Part shown: piece after piece, positions 1 through 7,213 of the stretch
Numbering within the stretch: the stretch's first letter is position 1
Layout of the letters: every line of letters starts with the position of its first letter
Source of the DNA: CAYVQF01 sp964454015
GTDB taxonomy: Bacteria > Myxococcota_A > Bradymonadia > UBA4248
Direction: 5' to 3'
NCBI GenBank assembly: GCA_964454015.1
Contig: CAYVQF010000043.1
Location: 1-50,641 of the forward strand
Length of the DNA: 50,641 nt
Translations under genes and position numbers: made by a program
The notes under the pieces: model-generated
What the model saw: the letters and a program-made list of their open reading frames with translations, nothing else
What the model was told of the DNA's origin: nothing
Databases searched by the model: none

Positions 1-17
1 AAAGGGGCTTGGTTTGC

Positions 18-44
18 AGGGGAAACCACGCCTCGGGGGGCGTG
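18..44 (-). terminator. possible intrinsic terminator of the peroxiredoxin-glutaredoxin gene
   Basis: On the minus strand, just after the stop at 52, a 6-bp stem (CACGCC/GGCGTG, bases 27-44, 6-base loop) is followed by GTTTCCCC. The U-tract is short, so this is only a candidate. Confidence 0.35.
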
Positions 45-51
45 CGCGCGC

Positions 52-786
52 CTAGCGTTGGGTGAGGAAGCGCGCCAGGTCTTCTGAGTCCCCGATGTGT
101 TGCCCGTCGAGGTAGACTTGGGGGGTGGCGGTCTTGCCGGTGACGGCGCGCATGGCGTGCACGCTGGCGCCTTGGCCGATGAGGATTTCTTCGAAGGGGA
201 GGCCGGCCTCGCGGAGCATGTTCTTGGCGTTGGCGCAGTAGGGGCAGCCGGCTTTGGAGAAGAGGGTGAAGAAGTCCGGTGTTTTGGCCTCGGGGTTGAG
301 GGCTTTGAGTACGGTGTCGGCGTCGGAGACTTCGAAGGGATCGCCGTCGCGCTCGGGTTCGATGAACATTTTCTGGATGACGCCGTTGTCGACGATCATG
401 GCGTAGCGCCAGGAGCGTTTGCCGAAGCCGAGGTTCTCCTTGTCGACCAGCATGCCCATGCCGGCGCTGAAGTCGCCGTTGCCGTCGGGGAGCATCTGGA
501 TTTTGTCTGCTTTCTGGTCTTCGGCCCAGGCGTTCATGACGAAGGTGTCGTTGACGGAGAGGCAGTAGATGGCGTCGATGCCGTTGGCGAAGAAGGTGTC
601 GGCCAGGTGGTTGTAGCGCGGGAGGTGGGCGCTGGAACAGGTGGGGGTGTAGGCGCCGGGCAGGGCGAAGAGGACCACCTTTTTATTGGCGAAGAGGTTT
701 TCCGTGGTGATCTGCTTCCACTCGCCGTTCTCACGCACTTTGAACGTCACATTGGGGACTTTTTGGCCTTCACGATTCTCTAGCAT
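52..786 (-). CDS. peroxiredoxin-glutaredoxin fusion (Prx5 type)
   Basis: Predicted cytoplasmic thiol peroxidase that reduces H2O2 and organic hydroperoxides using its own glutaredoxin module, probably with glutathione. The 244-residue protein has an N-terminal Prx5/AhpC-TSA domain (about 1-165) with the peroxidatic motif PGAYTPTC (Cys50). A glutaredoxin domain follows (about 171-244) with the CPYC active site (181-184) and the glutathione-site segment TPQVYLDG. This matches the hybrid Prx5/Grx known from Haemophilus and other proteobacteria in length and domain order. The start at 786 is preceded by AGGAG at good spacing. The same frame stays open about 110 codons upstream, but that extension is low-complexity and lacks family similarity. 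It is divergent from the GAF gene at 1016, so 787-1015 should carry both promoters; no clear promoter is visible there. Confidence 0.93.
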   Translation of the reverse strand: MLENREGQKVPNVTFKVRENGEWKQITTENLFANKKVVLFALPGAYTPTCSSAHLPRYNHLADTFFANGIDAIYCLSVNDTFVMNAWAEDQKADKIQMLPDGNGDFSAGMGMLVDKENLGFGKRSWRYAMIVDNGVIQKMFIEPERDGDPFEVSDADTVLKALNPEAKTPDFFTLFSKAGCPYCANAKNMLREAGLPFEEILIGQGASVHAMRAVTGKTATPQVYLDGQHIGDSEDLARFLTQR

Positions 787-1015
787 GGCGTACTCCTGTG
801 GTTGGAACTCGTCGAAGCGCAGGGCGCGGCGCGCTGCGTCTTTGGCGGTCAGTACGTGGATTGCCCGCAGACGGATCACTTCTGATCGCACTGGACGGGA
901 GAGGCTTGCGCCGGGTGGCTGGGGCGGGTATGAGTGCAGCACTTGCACCCTTTCACCGACATCGGCGCGCCGCAGTGGCGTCGTCCCTGTGGGTGGAGTC
1001 GAGGCGGAGAGAGAG

Positions 1016-1534
1016 ATGATTGAGCCGCAACGTGCCCTCGAGTTGCTGTTGGAGATGACCTGTGCCTTGCGCCCGCGAGCGGGGCTGGTGGAACAACTCC
1101 CGGTGGTGCCGGAGTTGGCCATGCGGGTCTTAGCGGGCGATCACGCGTCGATCAGGGTGGTGGACGTGGGCTCCCAGCGGGTCTTGTGTCGGGTGCGGGC
1201 CGGTGAGGGGCTCTTCCGCCAGCCCGTCCCCTTTGCGCCGGGTGAGGGGGTGCTGGGGTGGGTCATCGCCAACCGGGCCCCGGCGCGGGTCGAAGACACG
1301 GCGACGGATCCGCGCTTCGTGGAGAAGGGCAGCCAGGGCTTTGGGATCGGTTCCCTGGTGGCGGCGCCTCTGTGGTCCGGCGATGAAGTGATCGGGGTGC
1401 TCTCGGTCTCTGGCAAGGCCACCCACGTTTTCTACGACTGGGACTTGTGGATGTTGGAGCTGATCGCCAACACGGCGTCGCCGTACCTGGAGCGCCTGCG
1501 GCGGGAGTTGCTGGCGGCCGAGACGCGCCCTTGA
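1016..1534 (+). CDS. small GAF-domain protein
   Basis: A 172-residue protein that is almost entirely one GAF domain (about 40-158), a small-molecule or redox sensing fold. The recognisable parts are the helix around residues 30-45, the core segment PGEGVLGWVIANR, the strand GSLVAAPLW and the strand EVIGVLSVSG. No output domain is attached, so it probably acts through a partner or as a free sensor. An fRMsr-like methionine sulfoxide reductase is unlikely because the catalytic cysteines of that family are not seen. The start is chosen at an ATG with GGAG just upstream; the open frame extends 110 codons further with no domain signal. Its last 81 coding bases and the 40 bases after them recur as a damaged copy at 2518-2638. 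Confidence 0.75.
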   Translation: MIEPQRALELLLEMTCALRPRAGLVEQLPVVPELAMRVLAGDHASIRVVDVGSQRVLCRVRAGEGLFRQPVPFAPGEGVLGWVIANRAPARVEDTATDPRFVEKGSQGFGIGSLVAAPLWSGDEVIGVLSVSGKATHVFYDWDLWMLELIANTASPYLERLRRELLAAETRP

Positions 1535-1574
1535 GGGTCCGCGAGGGGCTCTTCCGGTTGGGGTGCGTCTAGGC
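1454..1574 (+). repeat. direct repeat, left copy (3' end of the GAF gene)
   Basis: These 121 bases cover the last 27 codons of the GAF gene, including the stop, plus 40 bases of downstream sequence. They recur at 2518-2638 with 8 substitutions and no indel (about 93% identity). The two copies lie 1064 bp apart and flank the Uma2 gene. Confidence 0.95.
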
Positions 1575-1644
1575 TGGGCCTGGGTTGGGGCGTTGGTTGT
1601 GCGCGGCGCCCTTTCGCTCGACGGTCAACCTTGCGATCGAACGA

Positions 1645-2262
1645 TTATCCTTGGTCGTTGCTTTCGTCGATCTTCGGTGCTTCCGTGGCGACCGGCTCCT
1701 CGTTGCTCAACCACCAGCTCCCGATATCCAATTCGACGGCATCGAAGGGGACGACGCGCGCGTCCTTTTCTTCGCTGTAGCTACCGCTCACCACCCAAGC
1801 GCCGTCGCGGGCCTGGTAGCTCTCGAGCGTTCGTTGGATAGGGTCGATGAGCCAGAGATAGGCGACGCCTGCTTGCAGGTAGATGGGTTGTTTGCGGACC
1901 CGGTCGACACCTGCTGACGACGGTGAGATGACTTCGCAAAGCCAATCGGGAGCGAGGGAAAAAAAGGTAAGATGGCGAAGCTGGGGCAGGCGCTCGCGTC
2001 TCCAGCCCGCGAGGTCGGGCACCAGGACGTGGGTGCCCAAGTGCAGCTCTGGTTCGTCGACGATCCACCAGCCTCCCGGGCCGCCGCGTCCGCGCTGAAA
2101 GGGAGCACCGATGTCCATTCCGACGATGGAGCTCACCAACAGGTGAGGCGCCGCAGGCCTCGGACTGAGGCTGAGTTCTCCGTCGATGATCTCGGCGCGC
2201 AGATGGCTTGGGGCCCGCAGGATGTCATCGTAGCTGGCGGGGCGTCGCTGTGCTTCGTCCAT
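1645..2262 (-). CDS. Uma2 family endonuclease (DUF820)
   Basis: A 205-residue member of the Uma2 family, which has the PD-(D/E)XK restriction-endonuclease fold. The sequence shows AEIIDGEL near residue 23, the metal-ligand motif VPDLAGW (Asp83), the core strand PDWLCEVISPSS (Glu110), and a downstream lysine/aspartate block ending in YLWLIDP. Length and motif order are typical. Uma2 genes are scattered singly through many Cyanobacteria, Chloroflexi and Myxococcota, and their biological role is unsettled; a mobile or selfish nuclease is often suspected. It is antisense to its neighbours and lies between two copies of a 121-bp sequence, which suggests that the segment was inserted or duplicated. 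The start at 2262 is the only ATG before the conserved region. Confidence 0.85.
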   Translation of the reverse strand: MDEAQRRPASYDDILRAPSHLRAEIIDGELSLSPRPAAPHLLVSSIVGMDIGAPFQRGRGGPGGWWIVDEPELHLGTHVLVPDLAGWRRERLPQLRHLTFFSLAPDWLCEVISPSSAGVDRVRKQPIYLQAGVAYLWLIDPIQRTLESYQARDGAWVVSGSYSEEKDARVVPFDAVELDIGSWWLSNEEPVATEAPKIDESNDQG

Positions 2263-2517
2263 GTCTTGGTCTCTGTTCGTGGGCCGAGTCGAGCAGCAAG
2301 CGCTGCTGCTCCTTCGAAGCTAGGGGACGAGAGGCTGCAATGCAAGTCCGGGGCGCCCGATCCGCTCGAGCCGCGCCAAGTCTGCCCTCGACGGGGTGCT
2401 TCACGGCGGCATGGTGGTGCGCAAAGTCATGGCAGCAGTGAGCGCGACCGTGGCGGTGCCGACGCAGGCCGCGCTGACACCGAAGCGATCCCCCCCAGCC
2501 TGGGCACAAACGCCGCT

Positions 2518-2638
2518 TTGGAGCTGATCGCCAACACGGCGTCGCCGTAGCTGGAGCGGCTGCGGCGGGACTTGCTGGCGGCCGAGACGCGCCCTCGAGG
2601 GGGCGCGAGGGGCGGTTCCGGTTGGGGTGCGTCTAGGC
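2518..2638 (+). pseudogene. fragment of GAF gene, right copy of the 121-bp direct repeat
   Basis: This copy matches 1454-1574 at 113 of 121 positions. A C-to-G change turns the TAC Tyr codon (residue 157 of the GAF protein) into TAG, and a T-to-C change removes the original TGA stop. It has no start codon and no upstream GAF sequence, so it is a dead fragment. Several of the eight differences are changes to G. Confidence 0.85.
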
Positions 2639-2662
2639 AAGACGAGGGCCCTGGCAGGGCCG

Positions 2663-2682
2663 AGCGGCCAGGGTGGGCCGCT
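2663..2682 (-). terminator. hairpin directly after the lipoprotein stop
   Basis: A perfect 7-bp stem (AGCGGCC/GGCCGCT, 6-base loop) abuts the stop codon of the minus-strand lipoprotein gene. There is no U-tract, so termination is uncertain. Confidence 0.3.
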
Positions 2683-3372
2683 TTAGTTGCACTGCCCATC
2701 GCGGCTGGGTTCACGCCGGCAGCCCGAGGGGTCCATGGGGAACTGGGAGAGGCACTTGTCAGGGCAGTTCATGTCCATGAGGCCACAACGCATCATGCAC
2801 GGTGCCAGCTCCGGGGGGACGCAGCGGCGCACGGCGTCGAGGCTGGGGCAGACGTAGAAGGCGCCGTTGACGCAGCAGGATTGCTCCGAGGTGGCCTCGG
2901 CTCCGGTGCCGCCGCCGCCACCCTGGACGTCCTTTCCTCCTGCGGGTGTTGGGGTAATGGCCGGCATCTGGATGATGGGCTGGGGCTGGGGTGCAGCGAT
3001 AGGGGCGAACTGGAAGTGGAGGTCGCCGGGATCGAGGTGGTGCAGGGTGCCCAAGGCGAGATCGACCACCAGGGGGACGAGACCGAAGAGGACGTCCAGG
3101 ACCAAGTAGCCAACGCTCAGGGATTTCTGGATATCCCGGCTCTGGGCTGGGTAGCCCGCGGCCTCGACGGCGACCCGGTAGCTCTTGTCCACGGGCAAGC
3201 GCAGCTCGAGGGGGGTGGTGCCGCGATCTTCACCGTTGACGGTGACCCGCGCGCCGGCCGGATCGGAGGTGATGCGCACATTTTGCGGGTTAGAGCCAAA
3301 GAGGGCGCCACAGCCAGCGAGCACCAAGAGGCTCCCAAACAACCACGGCAAGACGGTCAACTTTTGCTTCAT
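2683..3372 (-). CDS. PEGA-domain lipoprotein with Cys-rich C-terminus
   Basis: A 229-residue predicted lipoprotein. A short basic start and hydrophobic segment lead to the lipobox VLAGC (Cys21). A PEGA-type beta domain follows (about 31-78; NVRITSDPAGARVTVNG and GTTPLELRL are typical of PEGA). A hydrophobic stretch (about 90-112), a Pro/Gly-rich linker and a C-terminal region with about 11 cysteines come next. PEGA domains are short extracellular beta modules, common in Myxococcota envelope proteins. The role is unknown. The ATG at 3372 has GAGG eight bases upstream; the longer frame would need an in-frame TTG that overlaps this site. A CTTGTGATA motif lies 88 bases upstream. Confidence 0.75.
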   Translation of the reverse strand: MKQKLTVLPWLFGSLLVLAGCGALFGSNPQNVRITSDPAGARVTVNGEDRGTTPLELRLPVDKSYRVAVEAAGYPAQSRDIQKSLSVGYLVLDVLFGLVPLVVDLALGTLHHLDPGDLHFQFAPIAAPQPQPIIQMPAITPTPAGGKDVQGGGGGTGAEATSEQSCCVNGAFYVCPSLDAVRRCVPPELAPCMMRCGLMDMNCPDKCLSQFPMDPSGCRREPSRDGQCN

Positions 3373-3459
3373 GATATTCCTCAACGATTACAGGGGTAAA
3401 GGCAACGATTGAGACGAGAGACATAGCGAACTAGGGGATGGATACCATAGCCTCTGGGC

Positions 3460-3468
3460 TATCACAAG
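3460..3468 (-). promoter_or_regulatory. CTTGTGATA motif, possible promoter element
   Basis: CTTGTGATAGCC on the minus strand, 88 bases before the lipoprotein start. A near-identical CTTGTGATAACC stands 89 bases before the secreted-protein gene that starts at 29829. The shared motif and spacing suggest a promoter or operator, but two sites are weak evidence. Confidence 0.3.
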
Positions 3469-3622
3469 GGCCGTCGCCGCTGCCCGCACCGAAGCATCGG
3501 TCACCGCTTTGCCTTTCACCGCCCCAGGCTCCTTGCTATGATGGTCGAGGTCGTCGCCGTAGGTGGACGACGCGGCCAAGTGTCCCCAATGGCCTGGGTG
3601 GGCGTGGCCGAGGGGAGTCGAG

Positions 3623-4669
3623 ATGAACACGAGACGACGTTTTCTTCAAGGCGCGTTGGCGCTCGGCGGTTGGGGTTGGTGGTCTTTGGGCTGCGAGTCG
3701 GCCCCAGCATCGGAGCCGCGTCCACCGTCAGCGCCGCCAGTGGATGGGGAGATGGGCCCGACGCAGCCTGCCTATGTGGCCTTGGAGAATAGCGGGCGCT
3801 TGGCCGAGGTCGAGGCCGAGCTGTGGCGCCGCTTCTCGCCCTGCCAGCTCTGTCCGCGCCGTTGCAACGCCAAGCGGGCCGAAGGCGAACGCGGCGAGTG
3901 TGGGCTGGCGGCAGAGCTCAAGGTCGCTTCTTTTGGTCAGCACTACGGTGAAGAGAAGCCTCTGGTGGGGCGCAAGGGCTCAGGGACCATTTTCTTTGCC
4001 CACTGCAACCTCCTGTGCATCTTCTGTCAGAACTGGGAGATCGCCCACAAAGGCGAGGGCTTGACCGTTGAAGTCGAGAAATTGGCTGAGATCATGTTGC
4101 GCTTACAGGAGCGCGGCGCCCACAACATCAACCTGGTGAGCCCGAGCCACGTGCTGCCGGCCATCGTCGCGGCGTTGCGCCTGGCGATCCACGACGGGCT
4201 CCGGTTGCCGCTGGTCTACAACACTGGCGGCTATGACGCGGTGGAGGTGGTGGCGCTGTTGGAGGGGGTCATCGACATCTACATGCCTGACTGCAAGTTT
4301 CAAGACGCGGCTTGGGCGGCGCGGCTCACCCATGGCGCTGACGACTACCCTGAGCAGGCGCGGGCGGCCATCGTCGAGATGCACCGCCAGGTGGGTGATC
4401 TGGTGGTGCGCGACGGTCTGGCGACCCGCGGTCTGCTGTTGCGCCACCTGGTCATGCCCCACAACGCGGGCGGCACGGATCGCTTCGTGCGCTGGGTGGC
4501 CGAGACGCTGGGCCCCAACACCTATGTCAACCTCATGGCCCAGTATAGGCCGGTCTATCGCGCCAGCGAGGTGGCGGAGATCGCCCACGCCCTGCCGCGC
4601 AAGGATTTCGAGCAGGCCGTCGCCTGGGCACGGGAGTCAGGCTTGCAGCGCCTCGATGGCGTAGACTGA
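3623..4669 (+). CDS. radical SAM protein, PflX/COG1313-like, with Tat-type leader
   Basis: A 348-residue protein resembling the pyruvate-formate-lyase-activase-like family COG1313 (PflX). It has an N-terminal Cys set CQLCPRRC plus GECG (Cys74, 77, 81, 93) typical of that family. The radical SAM motif CNLLCIFC (Cys128, 132, 135, CxxxCxxC) should bind the [4Fe-4S] cluster that cleaves S-adenosylmethionine. The substrate is unknown. Unusually, the N-terminus reads RRRFLQG followed by a hydrophobic segment ending in SLGC (Cys24) and a Pro-rich linker, as in a twin-arginine signal with a weak lipobox. The start has GGGGAG about eight bases upstream. If the leader is real, a radical enzyme would be exported, or the leader may serve only as a membrane anchor. 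Confidence 0.85.
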   Translation: MNTRRRFLQGALALGGWGWWSLGCESAPASEPRPPSAPPVDGEMGPTQPAYVALENSGRLAEVEAELWRRFSPCQLCPRRCNAKRAEGERGECGLAAELKVASFGQHYGEEKPLVGRKGSGTIFFAHCNLLCIFCQNWEIAHKGEGLTVEVEKLAEIMLRLQERGAHNINLVSPSHVLPAIVAALRLAIHDGLRLPLVYNTGGYDAVEVVALLEGVIDIYMPDCKFQDAAWAARLTHGADDYPEQARAAIVEMHRQVGDLVVRDGLATRGLLLRHLVMPHNAGGTDRFVRWVAETLGPNTYVNLMAQYRPVYRASEVAEIAHALPRKDFEQAVAWARESGLQRLDGVD

Positions 4670-4724
4670 GGCCGGTTCGGCCCTTTTACCTTACCAAGAG
4701 GGCCGCGAAGGAGCGCCGAGAGAG

Positions 4725-5138
4725 ATGCTGCAACGCGATTACATCATGCGCCTCATTGCCCAGGTCGGCGACCTGATGCGCAAAATCGCGGCGGCCAAGA
4801 AGGCGGGCCGCGAGGACGAGAGCCAAGAGGCCGCCGCGGCAGCCCTGGCCTTGATCTTCGACTTGGACCCGCGCCTCAGTGATCTCATGCCGGCGCCGAG
4901 CTTGCTCGCCTTGCTGCGGGAAGAGGGACGCTTAGACACGGCGCGGGCCCTGCTGGCAGGCGAAGTCTATGCGCAGCGGGCGCGCCACCTGTACGCCGCA
5001 GGGGCCGGGGCGGCGGCGGAAGAGACTTGGCAGCGGGCGGTGTGCTTCTTCAGCGCCGTGGAGGCCGAGGGCGACCCGACGGAGAGGGCGGCTGCCCATG
5101 AGGCTAGCCGCCGCGGCTTGGCGCCCGAGGCGCTTTAG
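4725..5138 (+). CDS. DUF6483-like small helical protein
   Basis: A 137-residue, Ala-rich, all-helical protein. The start MLQRDYIMRLIAQVGDLM resembles the conserved N-terminus of DUF6483 proteins, which have no known function; this assignment is from memory of the family pattern. It lies 55 bp after the radical SAM gene on the same strand and could be co-transcribed. AAGGAG stands 11 bases before the start. Its stop codon overlaps the stop of the convergent pirin gene by four bases (TTAG). Confidence 0.6.
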   Translation: MLQRDYIMRLIAQVGDLMRKIAAAKKAGREDESQEAAAAALALIFDLDPRLSDLMPAPSLLALLREEGRLDTARALLAGEVYAQRARHLYAAGAGAAAEETWQRAVCFFSAVEAEGDPTERAAAHEASRRGLAPEAL

Positions 5139-5980
5139 CTCTTGATGAAGGTGCCTTGGCGCAGCTCGGCGAAGGCCAAGTCGAGCTCGGCTTGGGTGTT
5201 CATGACGATGGGGCCGCCCCAGGCGATGGGCTCGTTCAAGGGGGGGCCCGAGAGGAGAATGAAGCGCATGGCTTGGTCGCTGGTCTGCACCTGGACGGCA
5301 TCGCCCGGGCCGAAGAGGTTGACCGTCTTGGCGCCAGTGGGCTTCTCTTGGGCAGGGGTCATGCGGCCCGCACCGGAGAAGACATAGGTGTAGACCGTGT
5401 GCTCGGGCGGCGTGGCCAAGGTCCAGGTGCATTGCGCCGGGAGGGTGACGTCGACGAAGAGGGGCTGGACATAGCGCCCGTGGAAGGCGCCGGCGACGCC
5501 CTCGTAGTGGCCGGCGATGACCCGCACCGTGGCGCCGTCTTTTTCGACCACGGGGACCTGCGCCGCCAGGATGTCGCCGTAGGCGGGTGGCGCCATCTTG
5601 TCTTTGGCCGGCAGGTTGAGCCAGAGCTGGACCCCGAGCATGTGGCCCGGAGGCTGGGGCATCTCCTGGTGGATGATGCCGCTGCCGGCGGTCATCCACT
5701 GGCAGTCGCCGTCGCCAATGGTGCCGCTGTTGCCGAGGGAGTCGCCGTGCTCGACGCGGCCCGTGATGAGGTAGGTGACCGTCTCGATCCCGCGGTGGGG
5801 GTGCCAAGGAAAGCCCTTGCGGTAGTCCTCGGGGTTGTGATTGTCGAAGGCATCCATCATCAGGAAGGGATCGAAGCCTGGGTTGCCCGTGGCGCTGAAG
5901 AGACGGACGAGCCTGACGCCGGCGCCGTCGTAGGTTTCGCGGCCTCGGACCACTTGGGCGATGTCGCGGAAGCTAGGCAT
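5135..5980 (-). CDS. pirin family protein
   Basis: A 281-residue bicupin of the pirin family. The N-terminal cupin keeps the metal ligands of human pirin: HPHRGIET (His60, His62) and GIIHQEMP (His104, Glu106). A second cupin half follows (about 165-281). Family members are iron-binding proteins with quercetinase or regulatory roles, so the substrate cannot be assigned here. The ATG at 5980 has GAGG upstream and starts exactly where the family does (MPSFRDIAQV); an upstream in-frame extension of 27 codons is Pro-rich and unlikely. It converges on the DUF6483-like gene with a four-base overlap. Confidence 0.9.
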   Translation of the reverse strand: MPSFRDIAQVVRGRETYDGAGVRLVRLFSATGNPGFDPFLMMDAFDNHNPEDYRKGFPWHPHRGIETVTYLITGRVEHGDSLGNSGTIGDGDCQWMTAGSGIIHQEMPQPPGHMLGVQLWLNLPAKDKMAPPAYGDILAAQVPVVEKDGATVRVIAGHYEGVAGAFHGRYVQPLFVDVTLPAQCTWTLATPPEHTVYTYVFSGAGRMTPAQEKPTGAKTVNLFGPGDAVQVQTSDQAMRFILLSGPPLNEPIAWGGPIVMNTQAELDLAFAELRQGTFIKS

Positions 5981-6070
5981 GGTTGACCTCGGGGGTGATG
6001 GGTTGAGGTGAGGCGCGTAGAGGGGCCGGCAAGCGGGCGGGTGAGCCGCGGCACGGCTCACCCGGGGGAT

Positions 6071-7183
6071 TCAGGGGCGAAGCACGGTGATCTCCGGGCG
6101 CTGACCTGCCGTCGCCAAGGCGCGCCAAGGGCCGAGATCGGCGGGGAGGGCCAAGGGCGCACCGCTGGTGCAGTCGTGGGTGGCGAAGGCGCTGGGATCG
6201 ACGGCTTCGCCGAGGAGGATCGCCGTGGCGTGCGCCGGGATGGGGGCATAGTCGATGCGCGCCACATCGGGGCTGGTCGCGAAGTGCACCGCCTGCGCGG
6301 AGGTGGAAAGCAGAGAATCGGTCCACTGGACCGCGGCGAGGGGCGAGTTGAGGTAGAGCCAAGCGTCGGTGATGTGGGGCTCGGCGATGAAGGTGTGGCT
6401 CAGGGTGACTTGGCGGGTGAACCACGGCTGCAGGCCCCAGCGGCTGTGGTTGCCCGCCATGAGGCAGCGCTCGCAGCGGAGGCTTTGGAGGTAGGTGCGG
6501 CCGGTGCGCGGCGTGGCGATGAGGGCGGCGTGGCCTTCGACGCGGTTGCCGAGGAGCCAGAGGTCGCGCAGGGTGACGTCGGAAGGCTGATTCTTGGCGC
6601 CAGCGGCGGCGATCTGGATCAGGGGCTCCGTGCTACTGCTGTCGTGGCGGAGGTTGTCCAGGAAGGCCAGGCCTTCGCCGAGGAAGGTGTTGGCGACCTG
6701 GACGTCGAGGGTGGCGACGGGGGCTTGGGCGCCGCGGAAGACCAGGTTGCGCAGGGTGATGTCGCGGCCGCTGAGCTTGAGGGTGATGCCGTCGAGGATG
6801 ACCGGGGTCTCGCCTTCACCTTCGATGAGGAGGTCCAGGTCGCGGGTGCTGGCGAGGCTGACGGCGAAGTCGCGGTAGTCACCCGGGGCGAAGACGAGGT
6901 GAAAGCGTGTTTGGCCCTCTTCGATGGCGGCGGCGTAGGCTTGCTGGAGGGGGGCGGCCAGGTGGTCCGTGGTGGTGGCGCGAAAATCAGGTGTGCGTTC
7001 CAAAGCGGTCTCCTGGGGCGGCGCCGCGGGCATGAGCTCGGGCGCGGCAGTGGTGGCGATTGCTGGGGTCTGGCTGGGCTCAGCGCGGGCCGGGGGTGGC
7101 TCGCTGCGGGCGGGCTCGCAGCCGGTGGTGAGGATGAGCAGCGCGGCGGTGACGAGGGCCGAGGCCCATGGTTGGCTACGCAA
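6071..7183 (-). CDS. lipoprotein, possible right-handed beta-helix
   Basis: A 370-residue predicted lipoprotein. The signal ends at the lipobox LTTGC (Cys22), followed by a Pro/Ala-rich linker to about residue 60. The body has repeated short strands such as DLDLLIEGEGETPVILDG and LSGRDITLRNLVFRG, spaced like the rungs of a parallel beta-helix (pectate-lyase or NosD-type fold). No catalytic residues can be assigned. Translation appears to begin at TTG, because no ATG or GTG lies in frame ahead of the signal peptide; GAGG stands about nine bases before it. It follows the calpain gene by 30 bp on the same strand, so the two may form a unit. The function is unknown. Confidence 0.7.
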   Translation of the reverse strand: MRSQPWASALVTAALLILTTGCEPARSEPPPARAEPSQTPAIATTAAPELMPAAPPQETALERTPDFRATTTDHLAAPLQQAYAAAIEEGQTRFHLVFAPGDYRDFAVSLASTRDLDLLIEGEGETPVILDGITLKLSGRDITLRNLVFRGAQAPVATLDVQVANTFLGEGLAFLDNLRHDSSSTEPLIQIAAAGAKNQPSDVTLRDLWLLGNRVEGHAALIATPRTGRTYLQSLRCERCLMAGNHSRWGLQPWFTRQVTLSHTFIAEPHITDAWLYLNSPLAAVQWTDSLLSTSAQAVHFATSPDVARIDYAPIPAHATAILLGEAVDPSAFATHDCTSGAPLALPADLGPWRALATAGQRPEITVLRP

Positions 7184-7213
7184 GGCAGGTCCTCACGGGA
7201 GAAGGGGCGCGGC

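Larger units (their letters stand above)
2263..2682. other. 420-bp gene-free stretch with GAF remnant
   Basis: No convincing gene is present. The first part is the presumed upstream region of the Uma2 gene. Bases 2518-2638 are the degraded copy of the GAF 3' end, and 2663-2682 form a hairpin next to the stop of the lipoprotein gene. A 38-codon frame at 2411-2527 has no support. Confidence 0.6.

Noticed and set aside
2411..2527. 38-codon frame resembling a signal peptide
   Set aside because: It has no ribosome site, runs into the GAF remnant and has no similarity that I can see. Chance is the simpler explanation.
1454..2638. composite transposon around Uma2
   Set aside because: The flanking repeats are direct copies of a host gene end. 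No transposase, terminal inverted repeats or short target duplication is visible.
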